Below, in pieces: positions 7,447 through 18,083 of a stretch of 64,000 nucleotides of DNA (positions within the stretch are counted from its first letter, which is position 1; every line of letters begins with the position of its first letter). Made by a program: the position numbers and the translations under genes. The stretch is from Bacteroides salyersiae WAL 10018 = DSM 18765 = JCM 12988. Its GTDB lineage: Bacteria; Bacteroidota; Bacteroidia; Bacteroidales; Bacteroidaceae. The DNA lies in contig NZ_KB905466.1 of assembly GCF_000381365.1 (NCBI RefSeq), positions 1,943,207-2,007,206 on the forward strand. Reading direction: 5' to 3'. The notes below the pieces were generated by a model. It did not search any database, was not told the DNA's origin, and saw only the letters and a list, made by a program, of their open reading frames with translations.

Positions 7447-9930
7447 TTAGTTATTCATTTTATTTTCAAGCATCTTTATAAAATAGCCCCCCACAACAGA
7501 ACGCGCCTGGAAAGCCCGGTGCTCCGGTTTATCGGTAAATACCCAATCGGACATCGGAATGCGGTCGGTGGTTTCGTTCATGAACAGATAAACCGGTTCG
7601 ATGAATTCCTCAAAAGTAGCTTTATCCGGTGCTAACGTAGCCGTCCACATGATCCAGTCTGTTTTGGTATAGGTCTGACGGTTATCCAATGGCAGTCCGT
7701 ATCTATTTTGCTTCGTCAGATAATAGGGAATCTCCGTCTTTACGATTTGTTCGGGGAATATCTGCCAATTCATTAATTTATCCCAAACCAGATTATATTT
7801 CTGACTCCATGTACCGGATTTATCAAAAGTCAACTTATAATGATCACCGTCACTGGCCATCCGTTCCCATTCGACCGCCATTTCCTTCGCCTTTTGCGTA
7901 TATTGTCCGGCAATCTCTTTTTTACCTAATTTATCAGCCAGATACCCGTAGGATGCGATACCCAAAATTGCCTTGACAGAAAGATTGGCATTATGGGCAA
8001 AGTGTCCGGCAAAGTCGTCAGTACAAAGTTGGTTTTCCGGATCGAGACCATACTCTACCAAATAATTTGTCCAGGTAGTCAATGTCTCCCAATGCTTCTT
8101 TGCATAATCGGCATTTCCTTCTATGGCGGCAATGGCAGCAGTTATTATCAGCATATTTCCGGACTCTTCTACCGGCATGTCACCGTTGTACGTCTGACCA
8201 TTCGCTAATGGATAGGTGCCTATATCGTGCGCCGCAAAAGGTTTAGTCCATTTTCCACTTTCGCTATAATAAAAAATGTGATTGAGCAGTGCTTTGGCTA
8301 TTTCCGGGTTATAAAGTAAAAAAAGAGGAGCGGAAGGATAAGTAATATCCACCGTACCGATAGAGCCGTTACTGAAATTCTCTTTTGACAAGAACAGAAG
8401 TTCTTTATCGGGTGTTTCTACCAATTTATGGGCAGCAATAGCCTGTCGATAGGCCAATGCACAGAGTTCCGCATACTTGCGGCCACCGGCTTCGGTGGCT
8501 TCTCTCATAAGTTGATTATCGAAAGCAATCGCTTTGGTCATCAGTACGTCATACTCCCGTTCTGCTTTATGAAATTGGGAAACAATCGTCTCGTTTCCAC
8601 TCCGGTTCCAGTAAGGACGAAGATTCTCACCAAAATACTGAACTGAATAAATATCATCATAACCAATCAGTAAATGCCCTTCCGAAACTTTCGTTTCGCC
8701 CAAAGAACGTACCAGCGCCAAACGGTCATATCCGTCCGTTCCGGTAGCAGAGAGTTTGCCTTCAACAAAACTTTTACGCAACTCCCGGCTACTGCCAGTA
8801 GCATATTGAGTATTCTCTTCATCGGCAGCCAGATAAAAATATCCCCAATCAATATGGACATCATCTCCTTTTTTAGCCAGCACTTTCTGATCACGACTAC
8901 CGGTTTTCAGAAATACAAGATTTTCATCTACAAAGCTTTCTGCCGTAGAAGGTTGTCCGGCAAGGTCCACCGCCCATTGCGGAGAAGCCTCAAAATAAAG
9001 TTCGACAGCATGCTTTTGCCCATCAGTAGAAGCCACAGTATATGAAATGTAATTTACCGGACGCGCCATCAACTCCAGATCATCCATAAAAAGCGGAGCG
9101 GTAAACGTCAAATCTAAATTCACCGGGCCACAGGCAAATTTATAAAGAGTCTGCATTGGTTGTATTTCGACAGAAAGTTGCCGGGCTATTTGCACAAAAC
9201 TACGTTGCCCTTCTTTCTCTACTGCCAATCCGAAATCAAGCAATCCGCCATGTGCGCGGTTGCGACAAGAGGCGGCTATAAGATTTTCACCCGGTTTCAA
9301 AGTAGCTACGACTTCTTCCGGCAATTTTGTAACAACATGTTTTTTCCAAGCATAGCCGGTATCGACCACTTTAATACCGTTTATGTAAATAACTGCGTCA
9401 TCATCATGAGAATAATCCAAATAGACCTTTCGCCCTTGCAAATCGTCGGTTATATGGATGATACGGCGTACCCAGATATGTTCTTCTCCCCATTGGGTTC
9501 TGGCAGTAGGCTCACTATCCATCGTACCGAAAGCCGCCTCTCCTTCTTTCCATGAATGATCATTAAATCCGGGGTTTTGCCAGCCATCCGCCGGCTTACG
9601 AGTAGTATATTTTCCACTCCAAAGACTTTGCTCCGAAGTTCCGGCAAGCGTAGTGAATTCTGCATCCTCAGCACCCATAAAGCGATAAACCTGTCCGTCG
9701 ACTTTTGCCACACCGATCAAAGGAAAATCTTTTCCCGTCCAGTGTTTCACGGGAGCATCGTAAAGACAGTCGGAAAATGCCCATCCGCTCGTATACGGAT
9801 CGATTGTCACCAACGGATATGCCGGGGGCCTTAATTCATTCTTACTATCATGTTTTATTTTAGTATCACCACAACTACTAAATAATAATACCATTACACC
9901 CCAAACGAGTGTCATCCATTGTTGTTTCAT
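7447..9930 (-). CDS. DUF4965 (glutaminase A-like) lipoprotein with inserted jelly-roll domain
   Basis: The product is a large exported lipoprotein of about 827 residues. The ATG at 9930 (MKQQWMTLVWGVMVLLFSSC, lipobox Cys20) is preferred to an ATG 16 codons upstream, because it gives a clean signal peptide. After about 100 residues there is a beta-sandwich like the sugar-binding domains of GH2 enzymes (PGFNDHSWKEGEAAFG). The central and C-terminal parts match the DUF5127/DUF4965/DUF1793 architecture of fungal glutaminase A relatives, with HDIGTYPLANGQTY and MPVEESGNM. In Bacteroides such proteins often sit in glycan loci and are suspected glycosidases. No activity is assigned. It is first in the operon with GH125 and galM and divergent from the GH127-like gene. 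Confidence 0.8.
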   Translation of the reverse strand: MKQQWMTLVWGVMVLLFSSCGDTKIKHDSKNELRPPAYPLVTIDPYTSGWAFSDCLYDAPVKHWTGKDFPLIGVAKVDGQVYRFMGAEDAEFTTLAGTSEQSLWSGKYTTRKPADGWQNPGFNDHSWKEGEAAFGTMDSEPTARTQWGEEHIWVRRIIHITDDLQGRKVYLDYSHDDDAVIYINGIKVVDTGYAWKKHVVTKLPEEVVATLKPGENLIAASCRNRAHGGLLDFGLAVEKEGQRSFVQIARQLSVEIQPMQTLYKFACGPVNLDLTFTAPLFMDDLELMARPVNYISYTVASTDGQKHAVELYFEASPQWAVDLAGQPSTAESFVDENLVFLKTGSRDQKVLAKKGDDVHIDWGYFYLAADEENTQYATGSSRELRKSFVEGKLSATGTDGYDRLALVRSLGETKVSEGHLLIGYDDIYSVQYFGENLRPYWNRSGNETIVSQFHKAEREYDVLMTKAIAFDNQLMREATEAGGRKYAELCALAYRQAIAAHKLVETPDKELLFLSKENFSNGSIGTVDITYPSAPLFLLYNPEIAKALLNHIFYYSESGKWTKPFAAHDIGTYPLANGQTYNGDMPVEESGNMLIITAAIAAIEGNADYAKKHWETLTTWTNYLVEYGLDPENQLCTDDFAGHFAHNANLSVKAILGIASYGYLADKLGKKEIAGQYTQKAKEMAVEWERMASDGDHYKLTFDKSGTWSQKYNLVWDKLMNWQIFPEQIVKTEIPYYLTKQNRYGLPLDNRQTYTKTDWIMWTATLAPDKATFEEFIEPVYLFMNETTDRIPMSDWVFTDKPEHRAFQARSVVGGYFIKMLENKMNN

Positions 9931-10356
9931 CGTTTTCAATTTTGCCGTTATATAAATTATAAAAAATGTGTTCTTCATACGGGTACATTATAATTTGCAA
10001 AAAAAGGAAAAAAACAACCGGCGTTCCGGTAAAATCCAACCAAAAAATAGTAAAAATGAACCAATCGTGATAATGATCAATCTATTTTGGAAAAATCCGA
10101 AAGTTTTTTCAGTCAATACTTCCCCCAAAAGTAGAAACAGGTTCACGCAAAGGAAATATGATTTCACAAAGGAACACCATTTTAAGCAAATAAAAAAGCA
10201 TTCATCTGTTGTAAATAAAAGAAAAAAGTATCCTATTCTGCCAAAAAAGTATCAGAAAATGCCCAATAGACAAATGAGCAATTTATTGAATGATTTATTT
10301 TCTACATTTGTCTCTGTTTTCACTTAGTTTGTAATTTGAATCCTAACAAGAAAAAC
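9931..10356. promoter_or_regulatory. Divergent promoter region of the two carbohydrate operons
   Basis: This 426-bp AT-rich space separates the leftward DUF4965 operon from the rightward GH127/GH2/GH38 operon. On the plus strand TACATTTG at 10303-10310 matches the Bacteroides -7 element TAnnTTTG and would place transcription start near 10317, about 40 bases before the ATG at 10357. No well-spaced TTTG -33 element was found. A lysine-rich open frame crossing the region is judged spurious. No regulator gene is adjacent, so control must act from elsewhere. Confidence 0.4.
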
Positions 10357-12420
10357 ATGAATACCGTTACAAAACTGACACAAATTTTCACCGTTACACT
10401 GATTTTAGGAAGTACACTGAATTCATGTACATCCGGTGAAACACGACAAGAAAAAGTTTTAATGAGAGAACGCCCGGACTGTACACAAGCCAATGTTAAC
10501 TATGCGGGAAACCGTTCCCCGTTAAGGCCGATGAATTTCATTAAACTTCCCGTGGGCGCCATACAACCGGAAGGATGGTTAAAAAAGTACCTGAATCTGC
10601 AAAAAGAGGGATTGACCGGACATTTGGGAGAAATCAGCGCATGGCTTGCCAAAGACAATAATGCCTGGCTCACCAACGGCGGCGATCATGGCTGGGAAGA
10701 AGTTCCCTATTGGCTGAAAGGATATGGCAACATGGCTTACATCTTAAAAGACGAAAAGATGATAAACGAAGCCAAAACCTGGATCGAAGGAGTATTCCGG
10801 AGCCAACAACCCAATGGCTATTTCGGCCCGGTAAACACCAGAAACGGTAAACCGGAGCTTTGGGCACAAATGATCATGCTATGGTGCCTGCAATCTTACT
10901 ATGAGTATTCGCAGGACGAAAGAGTGATCAACTTGATGACCAATTACTTTAAATGGCAAATGACAATACCGGACGAACAATTTTTAGAAGACTACTGGGA
11001 AAACAGCCGGGGAGGCGATAATCTGCTAAGTGTTTATTGGCTCTACAATCGCACCGGAGATCGTTTTCTGTTGAAACTGGCAGAGAAAATCCACCGGAAC
11101 ACGGCTGATTGGACACGTCCTTCCACTCTGCCCAACTGGCACAATGTGAACATCGCACAATGTTTTCGCGAGCCTGCAAGCTATTATATGCTTACAGGCG
11201 ATTCGACTCTACTGCAAGCATCCTACAATGTACACAACCTTATCCGACGGACTTTCGGGCAAGTACCGGGAGGTATGTTCGGAGCCGACGAAAATGCCCG
11301 CATGGGATACATTGATCCACGGCAGGGCGTAGAGACCTGTGGTATGGTGGAACAGATGGCTTCCGATGAAATCATGCTCTGCATGACCGGTGATCCATTT
11401 TGGGCAGAGCATTGCGAAGAAGTGGCTTTCAATACCTATCCGGCAGCTGTAATGCCCGATTTCAAAGCATTGCGGTATATCACCTGCCCCAATCACACCG
11501 TAAGCGATTCGGAAAACCATCATCCGGGAATCGACAACAGTGGTCCTTTCCTTGCCATGAACCCGTTCAGCAGCCGTTGCTGCCAACACAACCATGCACA
11601 AGGGTGGCCCTACTACAGCGAGCATCTGATACTGGCAACTCCCGACAATGGAGCCGCTATCGCATTATATGCAGCATGTAAGGCAACGCTCAAAGTAGCC
11701 GACGGACAGGAAATTACTCTTCATGAACAAACCAACTATCCTTTTGAAGAAAAAATAAGTTTCACCGTCAACACCACCGAAGATGTACGCTTTCCGTTCT
11801 ACTTACGCATCCCTTCGTGGTGCGACCAACCGGAACTGGCCATCAACGGAAAACAAAAAGAGATCGATCCCATACCGGGAAAATATATTTATATTGACCG
11901 TACCTGGACCGATGGAGACAAGGTAGAATTGAACTTACCGATGAAGCTCTCCATACGTACTTGGCAAGTAAATAAAAACAGTGTCAGCGTAAACTACGGA
12001 CCACTGACCCTGTCACTGAAAATTAATGAGGAGTACATCCAAAAAGACAGCCGTTCCACAGCCATATACGATTCCCGCTGGCAGGAAGGAGCAGATGCCA
12101 CCCAATGGCCATCTTATGAGATTTTTCCAAAATCACCCTGGAACTATGCATTGGTATTGGACTCAAAAGTTCCCTTGAAAAACTTCAAAGTCATACGAAA
12201 GGAATGGCCATCGGACAATTTTCCGTTTACTGTTTCCAACGTGCCGTTAGAGGTGAAAGCCATCGGAAAGCAAATACCTTCCTGGACACTCGACAAGTAC
12301 GGATTATGCAGCGAATTGCCCGAAACCAACGCCCCCAAAGGAGACAGGGAAGAGATCACATTGATACCGATGGGCGCCGCCCGGTTGAGAGTTTCTGCTT
12401 TTCCAAACACCTACGAATAA
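10357..12420 (+). CDS. GH127-like (DUF1680) glycoside hydrolase, lipoprotein
   Basis: This 687-residue protein has a lipoprotein-like signal (LGSTLNSC, Cys at about residue 24). An upstream TTG at 10336 is in frame, but the ATG at 10357, preceded by AAGAAAAAC, is the better start. It matches the DUF1680/GH127 family of cysteine-dependent beta-L-arabinofuranosidases. The zinc and catalytic site of those enzymes uses a Glu-x-Cys pair and a Cys-Cys pair. Here they appear as Glu326-Thr-Cys328 and Cys408-Cys409 (SSRCCQHN), with spacing close to the characterised enzyme. The active site is therefore intact, but the true sugar is unknown, since the family also includes other activities (GH142/GH146 relatives). 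It leads an operon, with GH2 28 bp downstream. Confidence 0.82.
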   Translation: MNTVTKLTQIFTVTLILGSTLNSCTSGETRQEKVLMRERPDCTQANVNYAGNRSPLRPMNFIKLPVGAIQPEGWLKKYLNLQKEGLTGHLGEISAWLAKDNNAWLTNGGDHGWEEVPYWLKGYGNMAYILKDEKMINEAKTWIEGVFRSQQPNGYFGPVNTRNGKPELWAQMIMLWCLQSYYEYSQDERVINLMTNYFKWQMTIPDEQFLEDYWENSRGGDNLLSVYWLYNRTGDRFLLKLAEKIHRNTADWTRPSTLPNWHNVNIAQCFREPASYYMLTGDSTLLQASYNVHNLIRRTFGQVPGGMFGADENARMGYIDPRQGVETCGMVEQMASDEIMLCMTGDPFWAEHCEEVAFNTYPAAVMPDFKALRYITCPNHTVSDSENHHPGIDNSGPFLAMNPFSSRCCQHNHAQGWPYYSEHLILATPDNGAAIALYAACKATLKVADGQEITLHEQTNYPFEEKISFTVNTTEDVRFPFYLRIPSWCDQPELAINGKQKEIDPIPGKYIYIDRTWTDGDKVELNLPMKLSIRTWQVNKNSVSVNYGPLTLSLKINEEYIQKDSRSTAIYDSRWQEGADATQWPSYEIFPKSPWNYALVLDSKVPLKNFKVIRKEWPSDNFPFTVSNVPLEVKAIGKQIPSWTLDKYGLCSELPETNAPKGDREEITLIPMGAARLRVSAFPNTYE

Positions 12421-12448
12421 ATCAACAACCATATAAACTAATCCTACC

Positions 12449-14248
12449 ATGAACAAATTATTAGCCGTAGCGCTATTGCTACTTATCAACATCTCTGACG
12501 GATTTAGCGAAAGTACTCCCCGCCCGGAGTATCCGCGCCCTCAATTCGAACGGTCGGAATGGATAAACTTGAACGGAACTTGGACTTTTCAATTCGACTT
12601 TGGTAACTCCGGCAAAGACCGTCAACTACAATCTGCGGAGAAATTTTCCAAAAACATCACTGTACCCTTCTGTCCGGAGAGTAAATTATCAGGCGTAGAG
12701 TATACCGATTTTATCAATCAAATGTGGTATCAGAGAAAGATTTCCATCCCGACAGACTGGAAGGGAAAGAAAATTCTTCTGCACTTCGGAGCTGTGGACT
12801 ATCAAGCCGAAGTATTTATCGATGGCCAATTCATCGGACGACACATCGGAGGAAGTTCTTCATTTTGTATGGATCTGACCCGCTTTGCCAAAGCCGGAAA
12901 CACTCACAACCTGATCGTATACGTGAAAGACGAACAACGTTCGGGTTTGCAAACAATAGGTAAACAATGCAATAATTTTTATTCCGGTGGTTGTTCGTAC
13001 ACCCGAGTTACAGGTATCTGGCAGACCGTATGGTTGGAAGCTGTAGCCCCGGCCGGGTTGAAAACCGCAGTGATCCGCCCGGACATCGATCAGCAACAGT
13101 TCGTCATAGAGCCGGAATTTTACAATGAATCAGACGGTACGCTGGAAGTCACTTTGTTGGATGGACAGAAAACTATCGGCAGAAAATCTGTAAAATGTGC
13201 CAACAGTTCTACCGTCATCCTGCCTGTAAAAAAACCGAAACTATGGACTCCGGAAACCCCACACCTTTACGACATCATCTACCGCATAAAAGATACACAA
13301 GGACATCTCATAGATGAAGTAAAATCGTATGCCGGTATGCGCAAAGTACATACAGCCAACGGACTCTTCTATTTGAATAACGAACCTTACTACCAGCGTC
13401 TTGTACTCGATCAAGGCTATTATCCCGAAGGAATATGGACTGCACCGACGGACGAAGCACTGAAGCACGACATCGAGTTGGGAAAAGAATCCGGCTTCAA
13501 TGGCGCACGTCTACACCAAAAAATATTTGAAGAGAGATATTACTATTGGGCCGACAAACTGGGTTATATCACTTGGGGCGAATCACCCAGCTGGGGTTCG
13601 GACGTCAATAATGAACTTGCCGTACGCAATTTTATCAGCGAATGGAGCGAAACCGTCATACGCGACCGCAATCATCCTTCACTTGTCACTTGGACGCCTT
13701 TTAACGAAACGTGGGGAGGTGGTCCGGATACTTATGTACGATTAATTCAGGACATATATCACATTACAAAAGCCATCGATCCCACCCGCCCCATCAACGA
13801 TGCCAGTGGTGATAACCATGTACTGACAGATATCTGGAGCGTGCATAACTATACACAAGAAAAAGACAAGCTCATCGATGAATTAAAAATAACAGAGGGA
13901 CAAGAACCTTACCGTAACTCACGCGATAAAAAATACTTAGCAGTATATGAAGGACAACCTTACATGCTGGACGAATTCGGAGGCATCCCCTGGATGGCGG
14001 CCACAGATCGTAACAATTCATGGGGATACGGTGGAATGCCTAAAGATGAAGAAGCTTTCTACCAACGCTTGGAAGGACAGATAGACGCCTTGATTGCTTC
14101 CAAACATGTATGCGGTTTTTGTTACACCCAATTAACAGATGTCGAGCAAGAGAAGAACGGTGTCTACTATTACGACCGTCGCCCGAAGCTGGACATGAAA
14201 CGCATCAAAGCCATCTTCGAGAAAATACCAAGCAGACCGGCAAAATAA
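12449..14248 (+). CDS. GH2 family glycoside hydrolase
   Basis: This is a secreted retaining beta-glycosidase of 599 residues with a short signal peptide (MNKLLAVALLLLINISDGFS). An N-terminal jelly-roll (PRPQFERSEWINLNGTWTFQ) is followed by an immunoglobulin-like domain and a TIM barrel. The acid/base is Glu420 in WTPFNETWGG and the nucleophile is Glu509 in LDEFGG. Both glutamates are present, so the enzyme should be active. GH2 covers beta-galactosidases, beta-mannosidases and beta-glucuronidases. The sequence alone does not decide; beta-mannosidase would suit the neighbours but is only a guess. The product is shorter than classical LacZ and lacks its C-terminal domain. It lies between the GH127-like and GH38 genes. 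Confidence 0.88.
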   Translation: MNKLLAVALLLLINISDGFSESTPRPEYPRPQFERSEWINLNGTWTFQFDFGNSGKDRQLQSAEKFSKNITVPFCPESKLSGVEYTDFINQMWYQRKISIPTDWKGKKILLHFGAVDYQAEVFIDGQFIGRHIGGSSSFCMDLTRFAKAGNTHNLIVYVKDEQRSGLQTIGKQCNNFYSGGCSYTRVTGIWQTVWLEAVAPAGLKTAVIRPDIDQQQFVIEPEFYNESDGTLEVTLLDGQKTIGRKSVKCANSSTVILPVKKPKLWTPETPHLYDIIYRIKDTQGHLIDEVKSYAGMRKVHTANGLFYLNNEPYYQRLVLDQGYYPEGIWTAPTDEALKHDIELGKESGFNGARLHQKIFEERYYYWADKLGYITWGESPSWGSDVNNELAVRNFISEWSETVIRDRNHPSLVTWTPFNETWGGGPDTYVRLIQDIYHITKAIDPTRPINDASGDNHVLTDIWSVHNYTQEKDKLIDELKITEGQEPYRNSRDKKYLAVYEGQPYMLDEFGGIPWMAATDRNNSWGYGGMPKDEEAFYQRLEGQIDALIASKHVCGFCYTQLTDVEQEKNGVYYYDRRPKLDMKRIKAIFEKIPSRPAK

Positions 14249-14355
14249 CACCTACCAATCAAAGACCTGTTTAAATCTGCTTCCATCTCATTTTCAAAGA
14301 CAGATAAAAAACAGGTTATTAACCAAGAAATATATAAACTATAAAACAGACCAAA

Positions 14356-17300
14356 ATGAAAAGACACATTGCCTTAATAGCAACGGCTCTACTGCTATGC
14401 GGCGGTTCCTACGCACAAAATACGCAGCCGGAAAAAAAGCCTAAAGCCTACGTGATTGCAGATGCGCATCTTGACACTCAATGGAACTGGGATGTGCAAA
14501 CCACCATCAAACACCATGTATGGAACACCATCAGTCAGAACCTTCTTCTACTGAAGCAATATCCCGACTACATCTTCAACTTTGAAGGAGGGGTGAAATA
14601 TGCCTGGATGAAAGAATATTATCCGGCACAATACGAAGAAATGAAAAAGTACATCCGAGAAGGGCGCTGGCACATCAGTGGTGCCAGTTGGGATGCCAAC
14701 GATGTTCTTGTACCATCTACAGAATCAGTTATCCGTAACATTATGCTCGGACAGGAATATTACCGGCAAGAATTCGGTGTTGAAAGTACCGACATTTTTT
14801 TACCGGACTGCTTCGGTTTCGGCTGGACGCTACCGACCATTGCCGCCCATTGTGGATTGATCGGCTTCTCATCACAAAAATTGGATTGGCGCAACAAACC
14901 TTTCCACGGTAAAAACAAATATCCATTTACCATCGGGTTATGGAAAGGGATAGATGGCGCTTCCATCATGTTTGCCCACGGATATGATTACGGAAAAAGA
15001 TGGGACGATGAAGATCTGTCGGAAAACAAACAACTGCTTGAACTGACAACACGCACTCCCCTCAACATGGTATATCGTTATTACGGCACCGGAGACATAG
15101 GCGGTTCGCCAACAATCGGTTCGGTACGTTCCGTTGAGAAAGGCATCAAAGGTGACGGCCCCCTCGAAGTGATCAGCGCAACCAGCGACCAGTTATTCAA
15201 AGACTTCCAGCCTTATGATAACCATCCGGAATTACCCGTATTCAACGGAGAATTATTAATGGATGTGCATGGAACAGGATGTTACACATCACAGGCAGCC
15301 ATGAAACTATACAACCGTCAAAACGAGCTTATGGGTGATGCAGCAGAAAGAGCGGCCGTAACGGCTGAATGGCTGAACCAGGCAAGTTATCCCGGTTCTA
15401 CCCTTTCCGAAGCCTGGAAACGTTTCATCTATCACCAATTCCATGATGACCTGACAGGTACGAGTATTCCACGAGCATACGAATTTTCCTGGAATGACGA
15501 GTTAATTTCTCTCAAACAGTTTTCAAATGTCCTCACTTCCTCCATTCGTTCCATTGCCGGTCAAATGGATACACGCGTCAAAGGAACGCCCGTGATATTA
15601 TACAATGCATTGGGATTCCCGGTACAGGATATAGCAGAAGTGGAAATCACCTTACCATCGGCTCCGAAAGGTATTACTGTTTACGACATGAACGGGAAAA
15701 AGGTAGCAGCACAATTGCTGAACTATGCTGACGGAAAAGCACAACTGCTGATAGACGCTTCCGTACCGGCCACCGGCTATGCCGTATATGATATCCGCAC
15801 TTCGGGCAGTACAAACAACCCGGTTGACGTAGCCAATCACACAATCGAAAACTCTATTTACAAAATAACATTGGATGAGAATGGAGACATATGCTCACTC
15901 CTTGACAAGATCAACCACAAAGAATTGGTAAAGCAGGGAAAGGTAATTCGCCTGGCACTCTTTACTGAAAATGAATCACACCCTTGGCCTGCTTGGGAAA
16001 TCATCAAAGAAACCATTGACAGGGAGCCGATTTCCATCACTGGAAATGTGAAAATATCACAAATTGAAAACGGCAATCTCCGTAAAACGCTCTGCATTGA
16101 GAAAACTCATGGAGAATCGGTCTTCAAGCAATATATACGGCTTTATGAAGGCAGCCGTGCCGAACGGATCGACTTTTACAATGAAGTAGACTGGCAATCG
16201 ACCAATGCTTTATTAAAAGCAGAATTTCCCTTAAACGTGGAAAACCGGGAAGCAACCTATGATTTGGGGATCGGAAGTGTGAAACGAGGCAACAATACCG
16301 ACACCGCTTATGAAGTGTATGCACATTACTGGGCAGACCTGACTCACCGGGACAACAGTTATGGTGTGTCGTTCCTGAACGACAGCAAATATGGTTGGGA
16401 CAAACCGAACGACCATACCCTGCGCCTGACACTGCTCCATACACCGGGAACAACCCATAATTATGCTTATCAAGACCGTCAGGACTATGGCCACCACTGT
16501 TTCACTTACAGCCTCATCGGTCATTCCGGAGCATTAGATCACACGAGTACCGTAGAGAAAGCAGAACTCATGAACCAACGCCTGAAGGCCTTCCAAACCG
16601 ACAAGCATAAAGGAACATTGGGTAAAGAATTCTCTTTCGTTACTTCCAACAACCGTAATGTAATTATCAAAGCAATTAAAAAAGCGGAAAGTTCGGACGA
16701 GTACGTAATACGTGTATATGAAACCGGAGGGAAAAGCATCCAACAAGCAACCTTGTCATTTGCCGGAGATATTCTCAGCGCCAACGAAGCCGACGGTACC
16801 GAAAAAAACATCGGCAACGCAACCTTTAATAGCAACCAATTGCAGATCCATATTAAACCTTACTCTATCCAAACATTCAAAGTACGCTTAAAGAAGTCAA
16901 TGCAACCGGATTACCGGTCAGAATATGCCAACCTTTCGCTGAACTATGACCGGAAATGTGCCTCGTTCAATGAATTCCGAGGAGAGGCTAATTTTGAATC
17001 AGGATATTCATATGCAGCCGAGTTACTGCCGGATTCAATTTTTATCAATCAGGTACCTTTCCATTTAGGAGAGAAAGACAGTTTTAACGGCATGACCTGC
17101 AAAGGAGATACGATTCTCCTGCCATCCGGAAATACATATACACGCCTATACTTCCTGGCTGCCTCCGCATCAGACAACGACTGTGCCGCTACATTCTGCT
17201 GCGGAAAAAGCAAAACAGAACTTGTCATACCGTCGTATACAGGTTTCATCGGCCAATGGGGACACACCAATCATACGAAGGGCTATCTGAAAGATGCAGA

Positions 17301-17973
17301 AATAGCCTATGTAGGTACCCATCGACATTCTTCCGGTGAAGACCACCCCTATGAATTCACCTATATGTTTAAGTTCGGTATCCATATTCCCAAAGGTGCT
17401 ACGAGCATTATCCTGCCAAAAAATGATAAGATCGTCTTATTCGCTGCTACATTGGCAAACGAGAACCTGCCGGAAGTAACTGCTGCATCCAGGTTATTCC
17501 GTACAGCCATTAAAGGAAACCACACCGGTGTCCCTACTGATGATAATCCCAATAAAGAGAATCTGCTTAAGACTGCCGAAATCCTGTCATATTCGGGATA
17601 TGCCAACCCATATGAAAAGCCGGAATACATGATTGACGGCAACAAGGATACCAAATGGTGTGATACCGGTATGACCCCGAATTACGTAGATTTCGACTTA
17701 GGTAAACAGCAGCACATCAGTGGCTGGAAACTAATCAACGCCGGAGAAGAAAGTCATAGTTATGTGACAAAAGGATGTTTCCTGCAAGGAAAGAATCATC
17801 CGGATGAAGAATGGAAGACCCTGGACCGGATTGACGGCAACAGTCGCAATAAAGTGGAGCGCCAACTACCCCAACCCGCGCAGGCACGTTATATCCGCCT
17901 TTTAGTAACTAACCCGGTACAAGACGCCGAAGGTAAAGATGCTCGTATCTACGAATTCGAAGTATACAAATAA
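14356..17973 (+). CDS. GH38 alpha-mannosidase with C-terminal F5/8-type domain
   Basis: This is a retaining, zinc-dependent alpha-mannosidase. A signal peptide (MKRHIALIATALLLCGGSYA) precedes the GH38 domain. Zinc ligands His38 and Asp40 lie in ADAHLDTQWNWD, the probable nucleophile is Asp151 in LPDCFGF, and another metal-site His is at 360 or 363 in YHQFHDDLTG. The middle-helix and C-terminal beta domains follow. After about residue 850 a beta-rich region leads into a final discoidin (F5/8 type C) module, about residues 1060-1205 (DGNKDTKWCDTG, VDFDLGKQ, ARYIRLLV), which probably binds carbohydrate. At 1205 residues it is longer than most bacterial GH38 enzymes because of these modules. It ends the rightward operon, 107 bp after GH2. 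Substrate is likely an N-glycan or mannoside. Confidence 0.92.
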   Translation: MKRHIALIATALLLCGGSYAQNTQPEKKPKAYVIADAHLDTQWNWDVQTTIKHHVWNTISQNLLLLKQYPDYIFNFEGGVKYAWMKEYYPAQYEEMKKYIREGRWHISGASWDANDVLVPSTESVIRNIMLGQEYYRQEFGVESTDIFLPDCFGFGWTLPTIAAHCGLIGFSSQKLDWRNKPFHGKNKYPFTIGLWKGIDGASIMFAHGYDYGKRWDDEDLSENKQLLELTTRTPLNMVYRYYGTGDIGGSPTIGSVRSVEKGIKGDGPLEVISATSDQLFKDFQPYDNHPELPVFNGELLMDVHGTGCYTSQAAMKLYNRQNELMGDAAERAAVTAEWLNQASYPGSTLSEAWKRFIYHQFHDDLTGTSIPRAYEFSWNDELISLKQFSNVLTSSIRSIAGQMDTRVKGTPVILYNALGFPVQDIAEVEITLPSAPKGITVYDMNGKKVAAQLLNYADGKAQLLIDASVPATGYAVYDIRTSGSTNNPVDVANHTIENSIYKITLDENGDICSLLDKINHKELVKQGKVIRLALFTENESHPWPAWEIIKETIDREPISITGNVKISQIENGNLRKTLCIEKTHGESVFKQYIRLYEGSRAERIDFYNEVDWQSTNALLKAEFPLNVENREATYDLGIGSVKRGNNTDTAYEVYAHYWADLTHRDNSYGVSFLNDSKYGWDKPNDHTLRLTLLHTPGTTHNYAYQDRQDYGHHCFTYSLIGHSGALDHTSTVEKAELMNQRLKAFQTDKHKGTLGKEFSFVTSNNRNVIIKAIKKAESSDEYVIRVYETGGKSIQQATLSFAGDILSANEADGTEKNIGNATFNSNQLQIHIKPYSIQTFKVRLKKSMQPDYRSEYANLSLNYDRKCASFNEFRGEANFESGYSYAAELLPDSIFINQVPFHLGEKDSFNGMTCKGDTILLPSGNTYTRLYFLAASASDNDCAATFCCGKSKTELVIPSYTGFIGQWGHTNHTKGYLKDAEIAYVGTHRHSSGEDHPYEFTYMFKFGIHIPKGATSIILPKNDKIVLFAATLANENLPEVTAASRLFRTAIKGNHTGVPTDDNPNKENLLKTAEILSYSGYANPYEKPEYMIDGNKDTKWCDTGMTPNYVDFDLGKQQHISGWKLINAGEESHSYVTKGCFLQGKNHPDEEWKTLDRIDGNSRNKVERQLPQPAQARYIRLLVTNPVQDAEGKDARIYEFEVYK

Positions 17974-17996
17974 GAATTGACAAGAGACCAGTAATC

Positions 17997-18049
17997 AATG
18001 TGCCAATTAGTATGCAAACAGATCTGACTACATTACTAATTGGCACATT
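17997..18049. terminator. 16-bp hairpin between GH38 and EnvC genes
   Basis: AATGTGCCAATTAGTA (17997-18012) pairs perfectly with 18034-18049, with a 21-base loop and a T-rich flank. It lies between convergent genes and probably terminates both transcripts. Confidence 0.75.
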
Positions 18050-18083
18050 TTCATTATCATCCTAATTACGCCCCTACATCCGG

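Noticed and set aside
9968-10327. Lysine-rich open frame of 119 codons in the divergent promoter space
   Set aside because: Its composition follows the A-rich DNA, it has no domain pattern, and it covers both promoters.
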